DNA of 34,556 nucleotides from contig CALYZD010000016.1 in NCBI GenBank assembly GCA_945607565.1, positions 1-34,556 of the forward strand, read 5' to 3'. Below the pieces are notes generated by a model, which was not told the origin of the DNA, made no database searches, and saw only the letters and a list, made by a program, of their open reading frames with translations. The stretch comes from an uncultured Bacteroidales bacterium. GTDB taxonomy: Bacteria; Bacteroidota; Bacteroidia; Bacteroidales; Marinilabiliaceae. The position numbers were made by a program, and so were the translations under genes. The stretch's first letter is position 1. Each line of letters opens with the position of its first letter. This document shows positions 10,857 through 19,291 of the stretch, piece after piece.

Positions 10857-13657
10857 CACCAGAAATACTAAATCAAGCAGTTCGTCATTGTAGGCTAATT
10901 ATTGGTGAAGAAGCCTCAACAACAGATGTGAAGATAGACCAAGCCATCGCTATGGTCACACCATTATTTGGAGCAGAAAATATAGATACAATTCGTTTGA
11001 AACAAGAATTGCAAACCATATACTCAACGCAAGTTGAATCATTCCGAATCTTAGTTGGCAGAGAACGCCGGCAACCATGGTTGAATGATTTCAAGGCCAA
11101 TGAACAATCCGAATGGAAGTTTTGGAAACGTTATAAAGAATACCTTGAAAACAAAGGTTTTGCACCTCGCATTATAGAGAATTTAGACATCCTTACGGAT
11201 AAAATTCTTGATAATATGTTCAATCCAAAACTCAACGACATTCAACTCAGCAAAAAAGGACTTGTTGTTGGTCAAGTGCAATCTGGTAAAACTGCAAATT
11301 ATACAGGTCTTATTTGCAAGGCTGCTGATGCAGGGTTCAATTTTATCATTGTACTTGCTGGTATTCACAATAATCTGCGTAGTCAGACACAAGCCCGTCT
11401 CGATGAGGGTTTCTTGGGCTTTGGCACTCAATTTGAACGTGTTTATGCCAATAATGCACAGAATAAAATAGGAGTTGGCCGTAGCACACTATATCCAAAT
11501 TTGGTAGCTCATTCAATTACAACAAGTGAAGAAAAGGGCGATTTTACCAAACGTGCCGCTGGTATTGTGAATTTTAACACATCAGACCCAATTTTACTCG
11601 TCATCAAAAAGAATGTTTCCGTTTTGAAGCGTCTTTATACATGGTTGAAAACACAATCAAATGATAACAAAATAAACGCCAAATCGGTGCTTGTTATAGA
11701 CGACGAAGCTGATAACGCATCGGTAAACACAAATAGACCAGAACTGAATCCAACAAAAATAAATGGCTTAATTCGTGATATAATAAACATTTTTAACCGC
11801 AATGTTTATGTCGGATATACAGCAACTCCATTTGCCAATATATTCATCGCACAAGATGACACGGACTTATTCCCTCGCGATTTCATAATCAATCTGCCAG
11901 CACCTTCAAACTATATTGGTCCAGAAAAAGTCTTTGGTACATCTATTGTTCCTAATGATAATAATGATGACATTCTGCCTATTGTTTCCAAAATTTCCGA
12001 CTATTCAAATTTTGTTCCTGAAGGACATAAAAAAGATGGTGTCAAGCCTTCTTTTGATGACATACCAGAATCTTTGAAAACAGCAATCAAGTGTTTCATT
12101 GTTACTTGTGCTATTCGCATTGCACGTGGTCAGGGGTGCAAACATAACTCTATGCTTATTCACGTGTCAAGATTTCAAATATGGCAAAATGCAATAAAAG
12201 ATTTGATTGAGGAGTTGTTTAGATATTACAAGCAAGAAGTCGAGGCAAATGACCCCGCTATGCTTGAGGAGTTGAGACGCATTTTTGAAGCAGATACTAA
12301 CAACTATACTTCATATACAAGTACGACCAATAAAATACTCAATTCATCACTTTCTACAATTGATAACAATATACAAGTCCACACATGGGCGGAAATCAAA
12401 CCACTTCTTAATCGAGCTGTACAAAAGATTGTTGTCAAATCAATAAATGGTTCTTCTGGCGATATTATTGATTACCAACAGAATGAAAGAACAGGTATTT
12501 CTGTCATTGCAATAGGAGGTGATAAATTATCACGTGGTCTTACACTTGAGGGTTTGTCTGTTAGTTATTTCCTCCGTGCCTCAAAAATGTATGATACGCT
12601 GATGCAAATGGGACGTTGGTTCGGCTATCGCCCTGGTTATGTCGATTTGTGTCGTCTTTTCACAAGCGAAGAACTCAACGAATGGTTCAGGCATATTACC
12701 CTTGCAAGTGAAGAATTAAGAGATGAATTCAACTATTTGGCAGAATCTGGACAAACACCAGAACAATATGCACTAAAAGTCCGTCAACACGATGGTGTTT
12801 TGCAAATCACAGCAATTAACAAGATGAGAAACACCAGACAGATTGAAGTTTCATGGGCTGGCAAATTACGTGAAACTTACCAATTGCCTATGGGCAAAGG
12901 ATTGAAACAACGCAACCTCATCGCAACACAAGAATTGATTAACACACTTGGGACATCAGAACCACCTCAAAATAATAAAGGCAATTATTTGTGGAGAAAT
13001 GTCAGCCCTGAAGACATATGCACATACTTTGCTGCTTTCAATGTGGCAAAGTCGCTGAAAAAGGTAAATTTGGAACTTATATGCAACTATGTCAGAAAAC
13101 TTGCCCAACAAGGAGAACTGACATCGTGGCGTGTTGTGCTGATGAATAAGAAGAACGCACAAAAACAATTCTCTTTTGGAAATAACATTAATGTGGGATG
13201 TTTTGATCGTAATCGTGCTAAAGAAATTGGAGATGATACTTATTTCATAAGAAAGAATCACATTGTTGGTAATCAAGAAGATGAATTTATTGATATAGAC
13301 AATGAAGCTCTAAACGATGCGTTGATTGAAACCCGTGCCAAAATACAAGATTGGAGTAAGGAGTATCCATCGCCCAAAATCGTCCGTGAACAATATCGTT
13401 CGGTTACAAATCCTCTTTTAATCATATACCCTCTTAATCCAATATGCGCCAACATAAAAAATGACGATGGTACACCTAAAAATGGCACTATCCAATATGC
13501 AGAAATAGATCCTCCATTTATTGGTTTTGCTATCTCTTTTCCACATAGCGATGTCCCGAACAATGCCGTTTCTTATATAGTGAATAGAGTTGCAGAATAT
13601 GCAGATACCGAAGATAATTTTGATAACGAAGATGATAACAACTATGATGCAGAATAA
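10853..13657 (+). CDS. Z1 domain superfamily II helicase-like ATPase
   Basis: A 934-residue protein. Helicase motifs: Walker A GQVQSGKT at 140-147, a DDEAD Walker B at 283-287, and GYTATPFANIF at 321-331 (motif III-like). The Z1 signature follows, with RGLTLEGLSVSYFLR from 561 and MGRWFGYRPGY around 586-596 (motif VI region). Z1 (PF10593) proteins are found next to MORC-type ATPases, methyltransferases and PD-(D/E)XK nucleases in predicted restriction-like operons, where they probably translocate on DNA. The C-terminal 280 residues are family-specific and may bind partners. The start overlaps the GHKL gene by 4 nt; the end overlaps the nuclease gene by 14 nt. Confidence 0.93.
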   Translation: MTPEILNQAVRHCRLIIGEEASTTDVKIDQAIAMVTPLFGAENIDTIRLKQELQTIYSTQVESFRILVGRERRQPWLNDFKANEQSEWKFWKRYKEYLENKGFAPRIIENLDILTDKILDNMFNPKLNDIQLSKKGLVVGQVQSGKTANYTGLICKAADAGFNFIIVLAGIHNNLRSQTQARLDEGFLGFGTQFERVYANNAQNKIGVGRSTLYPNLVAHSITTSEEKGDFTKRAAGIVNFNTSDPILLVIKKNVSVLKRLYTWLKTQSNDNKINAKSVLVIDDEADNASVNTNRPELNPTKINGLIRDIINIFNRNVYVGYTATPFANIFIAQDDTDLFPRDFIINLPAPSNYIGPEKVFGTSIVPNDNNDDILPIVSKISDYSNFVPEGHKKDGVKPSFDDIPESLKTAIKCFIVTCAIRIARGQGCKHNSMLIHVSRFQIWQNAIKDLIEELFRYYKQEVEANDPAMLEELRRIFEADTNNYTSYTSTTNKILNSSLSTIDNNIQVHTWAEIKPLLNRAVQKIVVKSINGSSGDIIDYQQNERTGISVIAIGGDKLSRGLTLEGLSVSYFLRASKMYDTLMQMGRWFGYRPGYVDLCRLFTSEELNEWFRHITLASEELRDEFNYLAESGQTPEQYALKVRQHDGVLQITAINKMRNTRQIEVSWAGKLRETYQLPMGKGLKQRNLIATQELINTLGTSEPPQNNKGNYLWRNVSPEDICTYFAAFNVAKSLKKVNLELICNYVRKLAQQGELTSWRVVLMNKKNAQKQFSFGNNINVGCFDRNRAKEIGDDTYFIRKNHIVGNQEDEFIDIDNEALNDALIETRAKIQDWSKEYPSPKIVREQYRSVTNPLLIIYPLNPICANIKNDDGTPKNGTIQYAEIDPPFIGFAISFPHSDVPNNAVSYIVNRVAEYADTEDNFDNEDDNNYDAE

Positions 13658-14654
13658 CAATCATATAGCTGAGCTTTGGCAGCGGTTGGAAGAAGAAAAG
13701 ACGGTTGGTCTTGTGAAGCGTTTATATTCAAGCGTAATGGATTTTCACATATACGCGACTTTTCAATATCCAGAATCATATTTTGGTGTGGCATTCAGTT
13801 TTAGTAGCGACATCAAAATAGACATTTCCAATTTTGAGAATCTACGGGATTTGAAGGTATTGCTTCTTGATGACACTTCTTACGTCAACACAAAACTTAT
13901 CATTATTGAATTGCTGCATCCAACAAGTAGGGATATTTTTGCAATATTATGTGAGAATCTTGTTTTGTCTGTTATTCAGTTGAATACAGAACAAAAAATT
14001 GTTCACGCGGTTATCGGTCAACTGAACAAATGGAAAACTTTATTTGACAAAAGTACTTCTGAAGGATTATCAGCCGAGCAACAACAAGGTTTGTTTGGAG
14101 AACTTACATTCTTGCGAAAATGCCTTCTGCAGCACGATGCAAATCCTTTTGACGTACTCAATACTTGGGTTGGTGTAGAAGCTGCTTTACGTGATTTTCA
14201 ATGTTCTACATGGGCTGTTGAGGTTAAGACAACTGCAACAAACAATCCGCAGAGAGTCGCAATAAACGGTGAAAGACAATTGGATGAGACTCTACTTGAA
14301 AATCTTTTCCTCTTTCATTGTTCCGTTGAGGTTTCCAATGGTAATGGCGAAACTCTTAATCAAATTATAGCGGATATACGTTCCTTATTAGAAAGTAATG
14401 TTTATGCTCTGAACCTATTCAACTCAAAGCTATTTGAAGTAGGATATTTTGATGGTCATGCCAATAAGTATGAAAATAGATTTTATAAAATCAGATCTGA
14501 AAACTATTACAAAATCACGGATGACTTTCCTCGTATCAAGGAGAATGAATTGCGTAGTGGTGTGAGCGGAGTGAAATACGACATTATACTCGCCATGTGT
14601 GATGAGTATCTAATTACAGAAAGTCAACTATTAAGCACTATTCAGAATATATGA
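13644..14654 (+). CDS. DUF4420 PD-(D/E)XK motif nuclease
   Basis: A 336-residue protein matching the DUF4420 (PF14390) family of putative PD-(D/E)XK endonucleases. A plausible active site is E153 (QGLFGELTFL), D184 (ALRDFQ) and E193-x-K195 in WAVEVKTTA, the usual order for the fold. The likely role is the cutting subunit of the restriction-like complex. Several upstream in-frame ATGs exist (13590, 13599, 13632), but 13644 or 13647 gives a natural N-terminus (MMQNNNHIAELWQRLEEE) and a modest 14-nt overlap with the Z1 gene, as in the rest of this operon. The end overlaps the AIPR start by 4 nt. The catalytic assignment comes from motif reading, not structure. Confidence 0.87.
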   Translation: MMQNNNHIAELWQRLEEEKTVGLVKRLYSSVMDFHIYATFQYPESYFGVAFSFSSDIKIDISNFENLRDLKVLLLDDTSYVNTKLIIIELLHPTSRDIFAILCENLVLSVIQLNTEQKIVHAVIGQLNKWKTLFDKSTSEGLSAEQQQGLFGELTFLRKCLLQHDANPFDVLNTWVGVEAALRDFQCSTWAVEVKTTATNNPQRVAINGERQLDETLLENLFLFHCSVEVSNGNGETLNQIIADIRSLLESNVYALNLFNSKLFEVGYFDGHANKYENRFYKIRSENYYKITDDFPRIKENELRSGVSGVKYDIILAMCDEYLITESQLLSTIQNI

Positions 14655-16987
14655 ATGATGTCGAAAAATATTACCGGTCATTTCAACAAGAAATAATCGC
14701 TTTACAAGAAAGTGACGATGAAGGCGGTTCTCGTGAACAGCTGTTTACCCGTATTGCCATTGATATGTTAGCCGATGCTGGTGAAACGGAAAACACCACA
14801 ATTGCTTATGATGAGAAGGATTTGGGCAAAAGGGGACAACACAAAATCAATGGATACGCTGTTTCTGACAATTATGAAACCGTTGATTTATTCATTTCAA
14901 TATACAAGACAGGCGAAACAATAGTCATTGTTCCCAAAAGTGAAATAGACAAAGCCGCCTCTCTCATTACGAATTTTTTTCGCAAGGCCACTTACAATGA
15001 CTATGCGTGCGATATAGATGAATCTCGTCCAATTTTTGATTTCGCTAATCAGCTGGCAACTTATGATGAATTGAAGGGCAATTTGATCCGTGTAAATGCT
15101 TTTATTCTAACCAATGGAGAATACAAAGGCGGCATTCCGCCAAATGGCGAAATCAATGGGATACAAATTTTTTACCATGTCTTCGACATAAATAAATTAT
15201 ATCAGCTTTCAGAAGATTCACGTCTACCTATTGAAATAGATTTCGATGATTTTGGTGGCGAAAAGTTTGTCATACCTTGTATGCCAGCCAGTAATTCTAA
15301 CGGAGATTACAAAGCGTATCTCGCTATTATGTCTGGTAAATGTCTCTATAAGCTATATGAACAATATGGGGCTCGCCTATTAGAGCAAAATGTTCGTTCT
15401 TTTTTGCAATTCGCAGGCAAAATAAACAAGGGCATTCGTGATACCATCAAAACCGAACCGCATATGTTTTTTGCATTCAACAATGGTATTGCCGCTACCG
15501 CAGACCGCATTGAACTTGATGATAATAACCATATACGGAAGATTCGTAATCTGCAGATCGTAAACGGCGGTCAGACTACAGCGTCTATCTATACAACAGC
15601 GAAAAAAGACAAGACAGACATTTCTGATATTTATGTTCAGGTTAAATTCTCTGTAATTGATAATCCGGAACAATATTCGGATATAGTTTCGCGAATTTCA
15701 CGTTATTCAAATACACAAAATAAGGTGAATGATGCCGATTTCTCTGCCAACAATCCGGCATTAATCGCTATCGAAAAACTATCCAGATATGTACTTTCAC
15801 CTATAACACCGTCTTGTAATATTCAGACATATTGGTTCTTTGAACGTGCACGAGGGCAGTATAAGACTTTGCGAAGTCGCGAAGCCTTTACAAAGGCTCA
15901 GCGTGCGGCATTTGATAAAAAATATCCCAAAGAACAGGTGTTTACTAAAGTTGAATTGGCAAAATATATCAACGCTTATCAGGAAGTTGTTGGCGGCTAC
16001 AATAAGATTATTATTGGCCCGAATGCTGTTGTTAGAGGCAATGAAAAGAACTACGCTAAATTCATTAACAATAATTTGCCTGATGAAAAGAAAATCAACA
16101 ACGTCTATTTTGAAGATGCAATAGCCAAAGCCATAATTTTCAAGACAGCAGAAAAGCGCTATGGAACAAGGAAGAACGACTATTGTATTGGCGAACTTCG
16201 TCAAGTCGCTGTACCTTACACGATTTCATTGATTAGTTACCTTACCGGAAACAAATTGGATTTGTACAAAATCTGGAAGAACCAATCTCTTTCTGATGCA
16301 TTGTCAGATTTCATATATGATATGATGAAACAAGTCAATGCCTTTATCATGGACTCTTCGCCTATTTCACATTATATTGAGTGGGCAAAAAAAGATGAGT
16401 GTTGGAACTTGGCCAAACAACATGAGTGGAATTTCAATATTGATGAAATCAAGTCTGACTTGATAGATGAAATCAATCCGCCTAAGCGGAAAATTCTAAC
16501 AGATGAATGTGATTCTGAAGAAGAGGAAAAACATAAGGAGAGGCTATTGCGTAGCATCCCTTTCTCTTTGTGGAAAAAGATAGGCGAATGGGGTAAAGAC
16601 GCAGGAATATTAGACCCCACAAAACAAGGCTGGGCGAGTGATGTGGCGTTCATTGTTAAGAATAAACGCCAATTTGGAAAACAAGATAAAAAGCATGCGT
16701 TGTTTTTGTTCGATCTGGTGTGTCAACGTAATTCTGAGCTATTGGAGGAAGCTGATATAATTGCCGAATCTGAACAGAACGTTTCCCCAAAATCATCGTC
16801 TGATGAAATGACTCTTGAACTGATTCAGCGAATGGTGGATTGGGATAGACGCAAGCAAATTTTAGAGGATTGGAAGTGGAAAGTAATGGATGACGTCGTT
16901 CAGGGTCGCAAGCCTCTTACTGATCGGATGAGGTATGTTTTTTATCTAAATTTAGAAAAGTTGAAAAGAAATGGATTTGAAGGATAG
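14651..16987 (+). CDS. AIPR family (abortive-infection phage-resistance-like) protein
   Basis: A 778-residue protein whose middle region carries the AIPR (PF10592) signature: RSFLQFAGKINKGIRDTI near 252-269, FFAFNNGIAATADRI around 274-288, NGGQTTASIY at 305-314, and RYSNTQNKVNDADFSANNP around 352-370. The N-terminal 100 residues (REQLFTRIAIDMLADAG, KINGYAV at 65-71, VDLFISIYK at 78-86) look like a degenerate or small nuclease-type fold seen in other AIPR proteins. The C-terminal part is acidic and helical and ends in a basic segment. AIPR proteins recur in phage-defence operons; their biochemical role is unclear. As the last gene of the cassette it is cotranscribed with the methyltransferase. 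The guaB hairpin at 17063-17099 is the only terminator-like structure after it. Confidence 0.88.
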   Translation: MNDVEKYYRSFQQEIIALQESDDEGGSREQLFTRIAIDMLADAGETENTTIAYDEKDLGKRGQHKINGYAVSDNYETVDLFISIYKTGETIVIVPKSEIDKAASLITNFFRKATYNDYACDIDESRPIFDFANQLATYDELKGNLIRVNAFILTNGEYKGGIPPNGEINGIQIFYHVFDINKLYQLSEDSRLPIEIDFDDFGGEKFVIPCMPASNSNGDYKAYLAIMSGKCLYKLYEQYGARLLEQNVRSFLQFAGKINKGIRDTIKTEPHMFFAFNNGIAATADRIELDDNNHIRKIRNLQIVNGGQTTASIYTTAKKDKTDISDIYVQVKFSVIDNPEQYSDIVSRISRYSNTQNKVNDADFSANNPALIAIEKLSRYVLSPITPSCNIQTYWFFERARGQYKTLRSREAFTKAQRAAFDKKYPKEQVFTKVELAKYINAYQEVVGGYNKIIIGPNAVVRGNEKNYAKFINNNLPDEKKINNVYFEDAIAKAIIFKTAEKRYGTRKNDYCIGELRQVAVPYTISLISYLTGNKLDLYKIWKNQSLSDALSDFIYDMMKQVNAFIMDSSPISHYIEWAKKDECWNLAKQHEWNFNIDEIKSDLIDEINPPKRKILTDECDSEEEEKHKERLLRSIPFSLWKKIGEWGKDAGILDPTKQGWASDVAFIVKNKRQFGKQDKKHALFLFDLVCQRNSELLEEADIIAESEQNVSPKSSSDEMTLELIQRMVDWDRRKQILEDWKWKVMDDVVQGRKPLTDRMRYVFYLNLEKLKRNGFEG

Positions 16988-17060
16988 ATGATTTCAATGC
17001 ACTAATATAGTGTCTTCTGCCTGATTGAGTTCGGAACTGATTGCTGACAGGCGCATCAAG

Positions 17061-17200
17061 CAAAACGCTCTCCGCAAGCATGTGTTGCAGAGAGCGTTTC
17101 TTATCGGAATATGAAATTGTTTTTCTTTTCGCGGAGTGATTTTCATTGGCGCGAGTAGTTGGGCGCCTCCTGCGTGATGGCCACGTCGTGCGGGTGGCTT
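17061..17200. repeat. 140-bp direct repeat, right copy (part of intact guaB plus terminator)
   Basis: Identical to 7812-7951. Here the repeat is continuous with the rest of guaB: 17143-17200 is the end of the coding sequence and 17061-17142 is the 3' untranslated region with the terminator. It marks the right boundary of the island. Confidence 0.97.
17063..17099 (-). terminator. guaB terminator hairpin, possibly bidirectional
   Basis: 10-bp stem with arms at 17063-17072 and 17090-17099 plus an inner GCAA/TTGC pairing, 44 nt past the guaB stop. On the - strand it is followed by only a TTTT run. It lies between the convergent AIPR gene and guaB and may serve both. Confidence 0.75.
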
Positions 17201-18624
17201 TCTTGCATGCCCGATGCCGTGATGCGTGTGAAGCGTGCCTGGTGCAGGGCCGTGATGTCTTTGGCGCCGCAGTAGCCCATGCCCGAGCGGATGCCGCCAA
17301 TCAGCTGATAGATAACCTCGTAGAGCGAGCCTTTGTACGGCACGCGGGCGCTGATGCCCTCGGGTACCAGTTTTTTGACGTCGTCTTCCATGTCCTGGAA
17401 GTAGCGGTCTTTCGAGCCTTTCTGCATGGCTTCGAGCGAGCCCATGCCTCGGTAGGCCTTGAACTTGCGTCCGTTGTAGATTATCGTTTCGCCGGGCGAC
17501 TCTTCGACGCCGGCAAACAGGCCTCCGGCCATCAGGCAGTGCGCTCCGGCGGCGAGTGCTTTTACAAAGTCGCCCGAATATCTAAGGCCGCCGTCGGCAA
17601 TGACGGGGACATCTTCGAAGCCGTTCTCTTTGAGGGCTTTGGCCACGTCGTAGATGGCCGAGAGCTGTGGCACGCCCACGCCGGCTATGATGCGGGTGGT
17701 GCAGATCGAGCCCGGGCCGATGCCCACTTTCACGGCGTCGGCGCCTGCCTTGGCCAGTGCTACGGCCGCTTCGCCTGTGGCGATGTTGCCCACCACGATG
17801 TCGATGTCAGGATATTTTTCGCGTGCCTTTTTCAGCGTTTCTATCACGCCTCGGCTGTGTCCGTGTGCCGTGTCAATCACTATCGCGTCGACGTTGGCCT
17901 TGACCAGTGCGTCGATGCGCTCGAAGGTGTTGCTCGTCACGCCCACGCCGGCCGCCACTCTGAGGCGTCCCTTGCCGTCTTTGCAGGCGTAGGGTTTGTC
18001 TTTGGCCTTGGTGATGTCTTTGTAGGTGACAAGTCCCACAAGCTTGTTGTTCTTGTCGACCACGGGCAGCTTTTCTATTTTGTAGTGCTGGAGTATCTCG
18101 GCCGCTTTTTCCAAGTCGGTGGTCTGGTCGGTGGTTATCAGGTCGTCTTTGGTCATCACGTCCTGCACTTTCAGGTTCATGTTCTGCTGGAAGCGCAGGT
18201 CTCTGTTTGTCACTATGCCAACCAGATAGCCAAATTCGTCGACTACGGGTATGCCGCCGATCTTGTATTCTTTCATCAGTTTCAGAGCGTCGCCCACCGT
18301 CTTGTTCTGGAGGATGGAGACGGGGTCGTAGATCATGCCGTTTTCGGCTCGCTTGACGATTTCGACCTGCTTGGCCTGCTCTTCGATTGTCATGTTTTTG
18401 TGGATGACGCCGATTCCGCCTTCGCGTGCGATGGCGATGGCAAGGCGTGCTTCGGTCACAGTGTCCATGGCTGCCGACACGATTGGCGTTTTCAGTTTGA
18501 TGTGGCGAGAGAAGTTTGACGATAAATCGACTTCGCGCGGAAGAACTTCGGAATAGGCCGGTATTAGAAGTACATCGTCGAACGTGAGTCCGTTCGAGGC
18601 GATTCTATCTGCTAAAAATGACAT
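17143..18624 (-). CDS. guaB: Inosine-5'-monophosphate dehydrogenase
   Basis: Oxidises IMP to XMP with NAD+, the committed step of guanine nucleotide synthesis. The 493-residue protein is of normal length for the family. The TIM barrel starts with [17 protein letters not shown] and is interrupted by two CBS domains (about 95-205) of the regulatory Bateman module. The catalytic cysteine is C308 in GPGSICTTR. The flap and phosphate-binding motifs ([27 protein letters not shown]) follow. I start at the ATG at 18624 ([12 protein letters not shown]), which matches family N-termini; an in-frame codon at 18657 would add 11 unlikely residues. The last 58 nt lie in the 140-bp repeat, so the C-terminus now in use may have been supplied by the island, though the protein sequence is intact. 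guaA, the next enzyme, is 11 kb away. Confidence 0.98.
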   Translation of the reverse strand: MSFLADRIASNGLTFDDVLLIPAYSEVLPREVDLSSNFSRHIKLKTPIVSAAMDTVTEARLAIAIAREGGIGVIHKNMTIEEQAKQVEIVKRAENGMIYDPVSILQNKTVGDALKLMKEYKIGGIPVVDEFGYLVGIVTNRDLRFQQNMNLKVQDVMTKDDLITTDQTTDLEKAAEILQHYKIEKLPVVDKNNKLVGLVTYKDITKAKDKPYACKDGKGRLRVAAGVGVTSNTFERIDALVKANVDAIVIDTAHGHSRGVIETLKKAREKYPDIDIVVGNIATGEAAVALAKAGADAVKVGIGPGSICTTRIIAGVGVPQLSAIYDVAKALKENGFEDVPVIADGGLRYSGDFVKALAAGAHCLMAGGLFAGVEESPGETIIYNGRKFKAYRGMGSLEAMQKGSKDRYFQDMEDDVKKLVPEGISARVPYKGSLYEVIYQLIGGIRSGMGYCGAKDITALHQARFTRITASGMQESHPHDVAITQEAPNYSRQ

Positions 18625-18656
18625 GTGGTTATTTATTTGAAATATAAAATTTCGCA

Positions 18657-18664
18657 CAAAACTA
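18657..18664 (-). promoter_or_regulatory. guaB -7 promoter element
   Basis: TAGTTTTG on the - strand, an exact TAnnTTTG match, 32 nt upstream of the guaB ATG. No good -33 element lies at 19 nt spacing, so this is a partial match. Confidence 0.55.
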
Positions 18665-18715
18665 AGAAAATCTCGTTTACGCCGGCCCTATTTTCGGTTT
18701 TTTAATAAAATGTTT

Positions 18716-19291
18716 TCAGCCTATGTCTTCGCGTGGAATGATGCCGTTCATGATGGCGAAAATGGTCAGTGCGGGCACCGATTTGATTTTGAGTTTGGCC
18801 GTGATGTTCTTGCGGTGTGAGATGACGGTGTGCAGGCTGATGTTCAGCTGATTGGCTATTTCTTTGTTTATCAATCCTTTGCAGACGTACTTGAGGACTT
18901 CCTTTTCGCGTTCCGACAGCTGGTCGGCTTTGCCGGCGCACTCGTCGGGGTGGGGCGGACGGGTGGTGAGCTGCCTTATCTTTTCGGCTATCTGCGTGCA
19001 GCTCAGTGTGGTGGGCACGATGCTGATGTGCTGGTCGTCGGTTGCGGCGGCGGCGTTGTCGGCCAGCACCACGACGGGCGTCTGTGTGTTGATTAGAAAA
19101 TGATATTCGTCAGCAAATGTTCGCGCATCGGTCAGAATCATGTCATATTTCTGGTCGGGCGATGCGGCTTGCGCCATGCTGCCGGCCACCACTGTTTCGG
19201 CGTTGCCCAAGTGCTGCCGGCAGAGCTGCTGCAGTCCGTAGGCTCTCAGGTTGTCGGCGCATACGATTATGTATCTGTTATTGCTGAGCAT
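18716..19291 (-). CDS. LuxR/NarL-type helix-turn-helix regulator with degenerate receiver
   Basis: A 191-residue regulator. The C-terminal GerE/LuxR HTH (about 122-185) is clear: LSEREKEVLKYVCKGLINKE, then the recognition helix around LNISLHTVISHRKNITAKL. The N-terminal 110 residues have the length and strand pattern of a receiver domain. The phosphoacceptor context (DMILTDARTF) is preserved only loosely, and the conserved lysine near the end of the domain appears absent (IVPTTLS). It may therefore be a pseudo-receiver sensing something other than phosphorylation. The start codon overlaps the 3' end of the hemerythrin-like gene by 14 nt, so the two are coupled and probably respond to the same stress. 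Targets are unknown. Confidence 0.85.
   Translation of the reverse strand: MLSNNRYIIVCADNLRAYGLQQLCRQHLGNAETVVAGSMAQAASPDQKYDMILTDARTFADEYHFLINTQTPVVVLADNAAAATDDQHISIVPTTLSCTQIAEKIRQLTTRPPHPDECAGKADQLSEREKEVLKYVCKGLINKEIANQLNISLHTVISHRKNITAKLKIKSVPALTIFAIMNGIIPREDIG

Larger units (their letters stand above)
7952..17060. mobile_element. AT-rich genomic island carrying a MORC/Z1/AIPR restriction-like defence cassette, inserted at the guaB 3' end
   Basis: The segment between the two 140-bp repeats is visibly AT-rich, using codons such as AAA, GAT and AAT. The flanks are GC-rich with GCC, GAC and CGC. Its entire coding content is five overlapping + strand genes. No integrase, transposase, relaxase or tRNA is seen, so it is not self-mobile as it stands. 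Loss of island plus one repeat (9,249 bp) would leave one guaB and one terminator next to the DUF2795 gene. Site-specific integration at a gene 3' end by an enzyme supplied in trans or since lost, or recombination between homologous guaB ends, are both possible. Confidence 0.85.

Noticed and set aside
17100-17142. Separate promoter or small RNA inside the guaB 3' untranslated region
   Set aside because: The T-rich stretch is part of the guaB trailer; no -7/-33 pair or independent structure beyond the terminator was found.
17146-18519. 457-codon open frame on the + strand
   Set aside because: Complement of guaB, which is complete and conserved.
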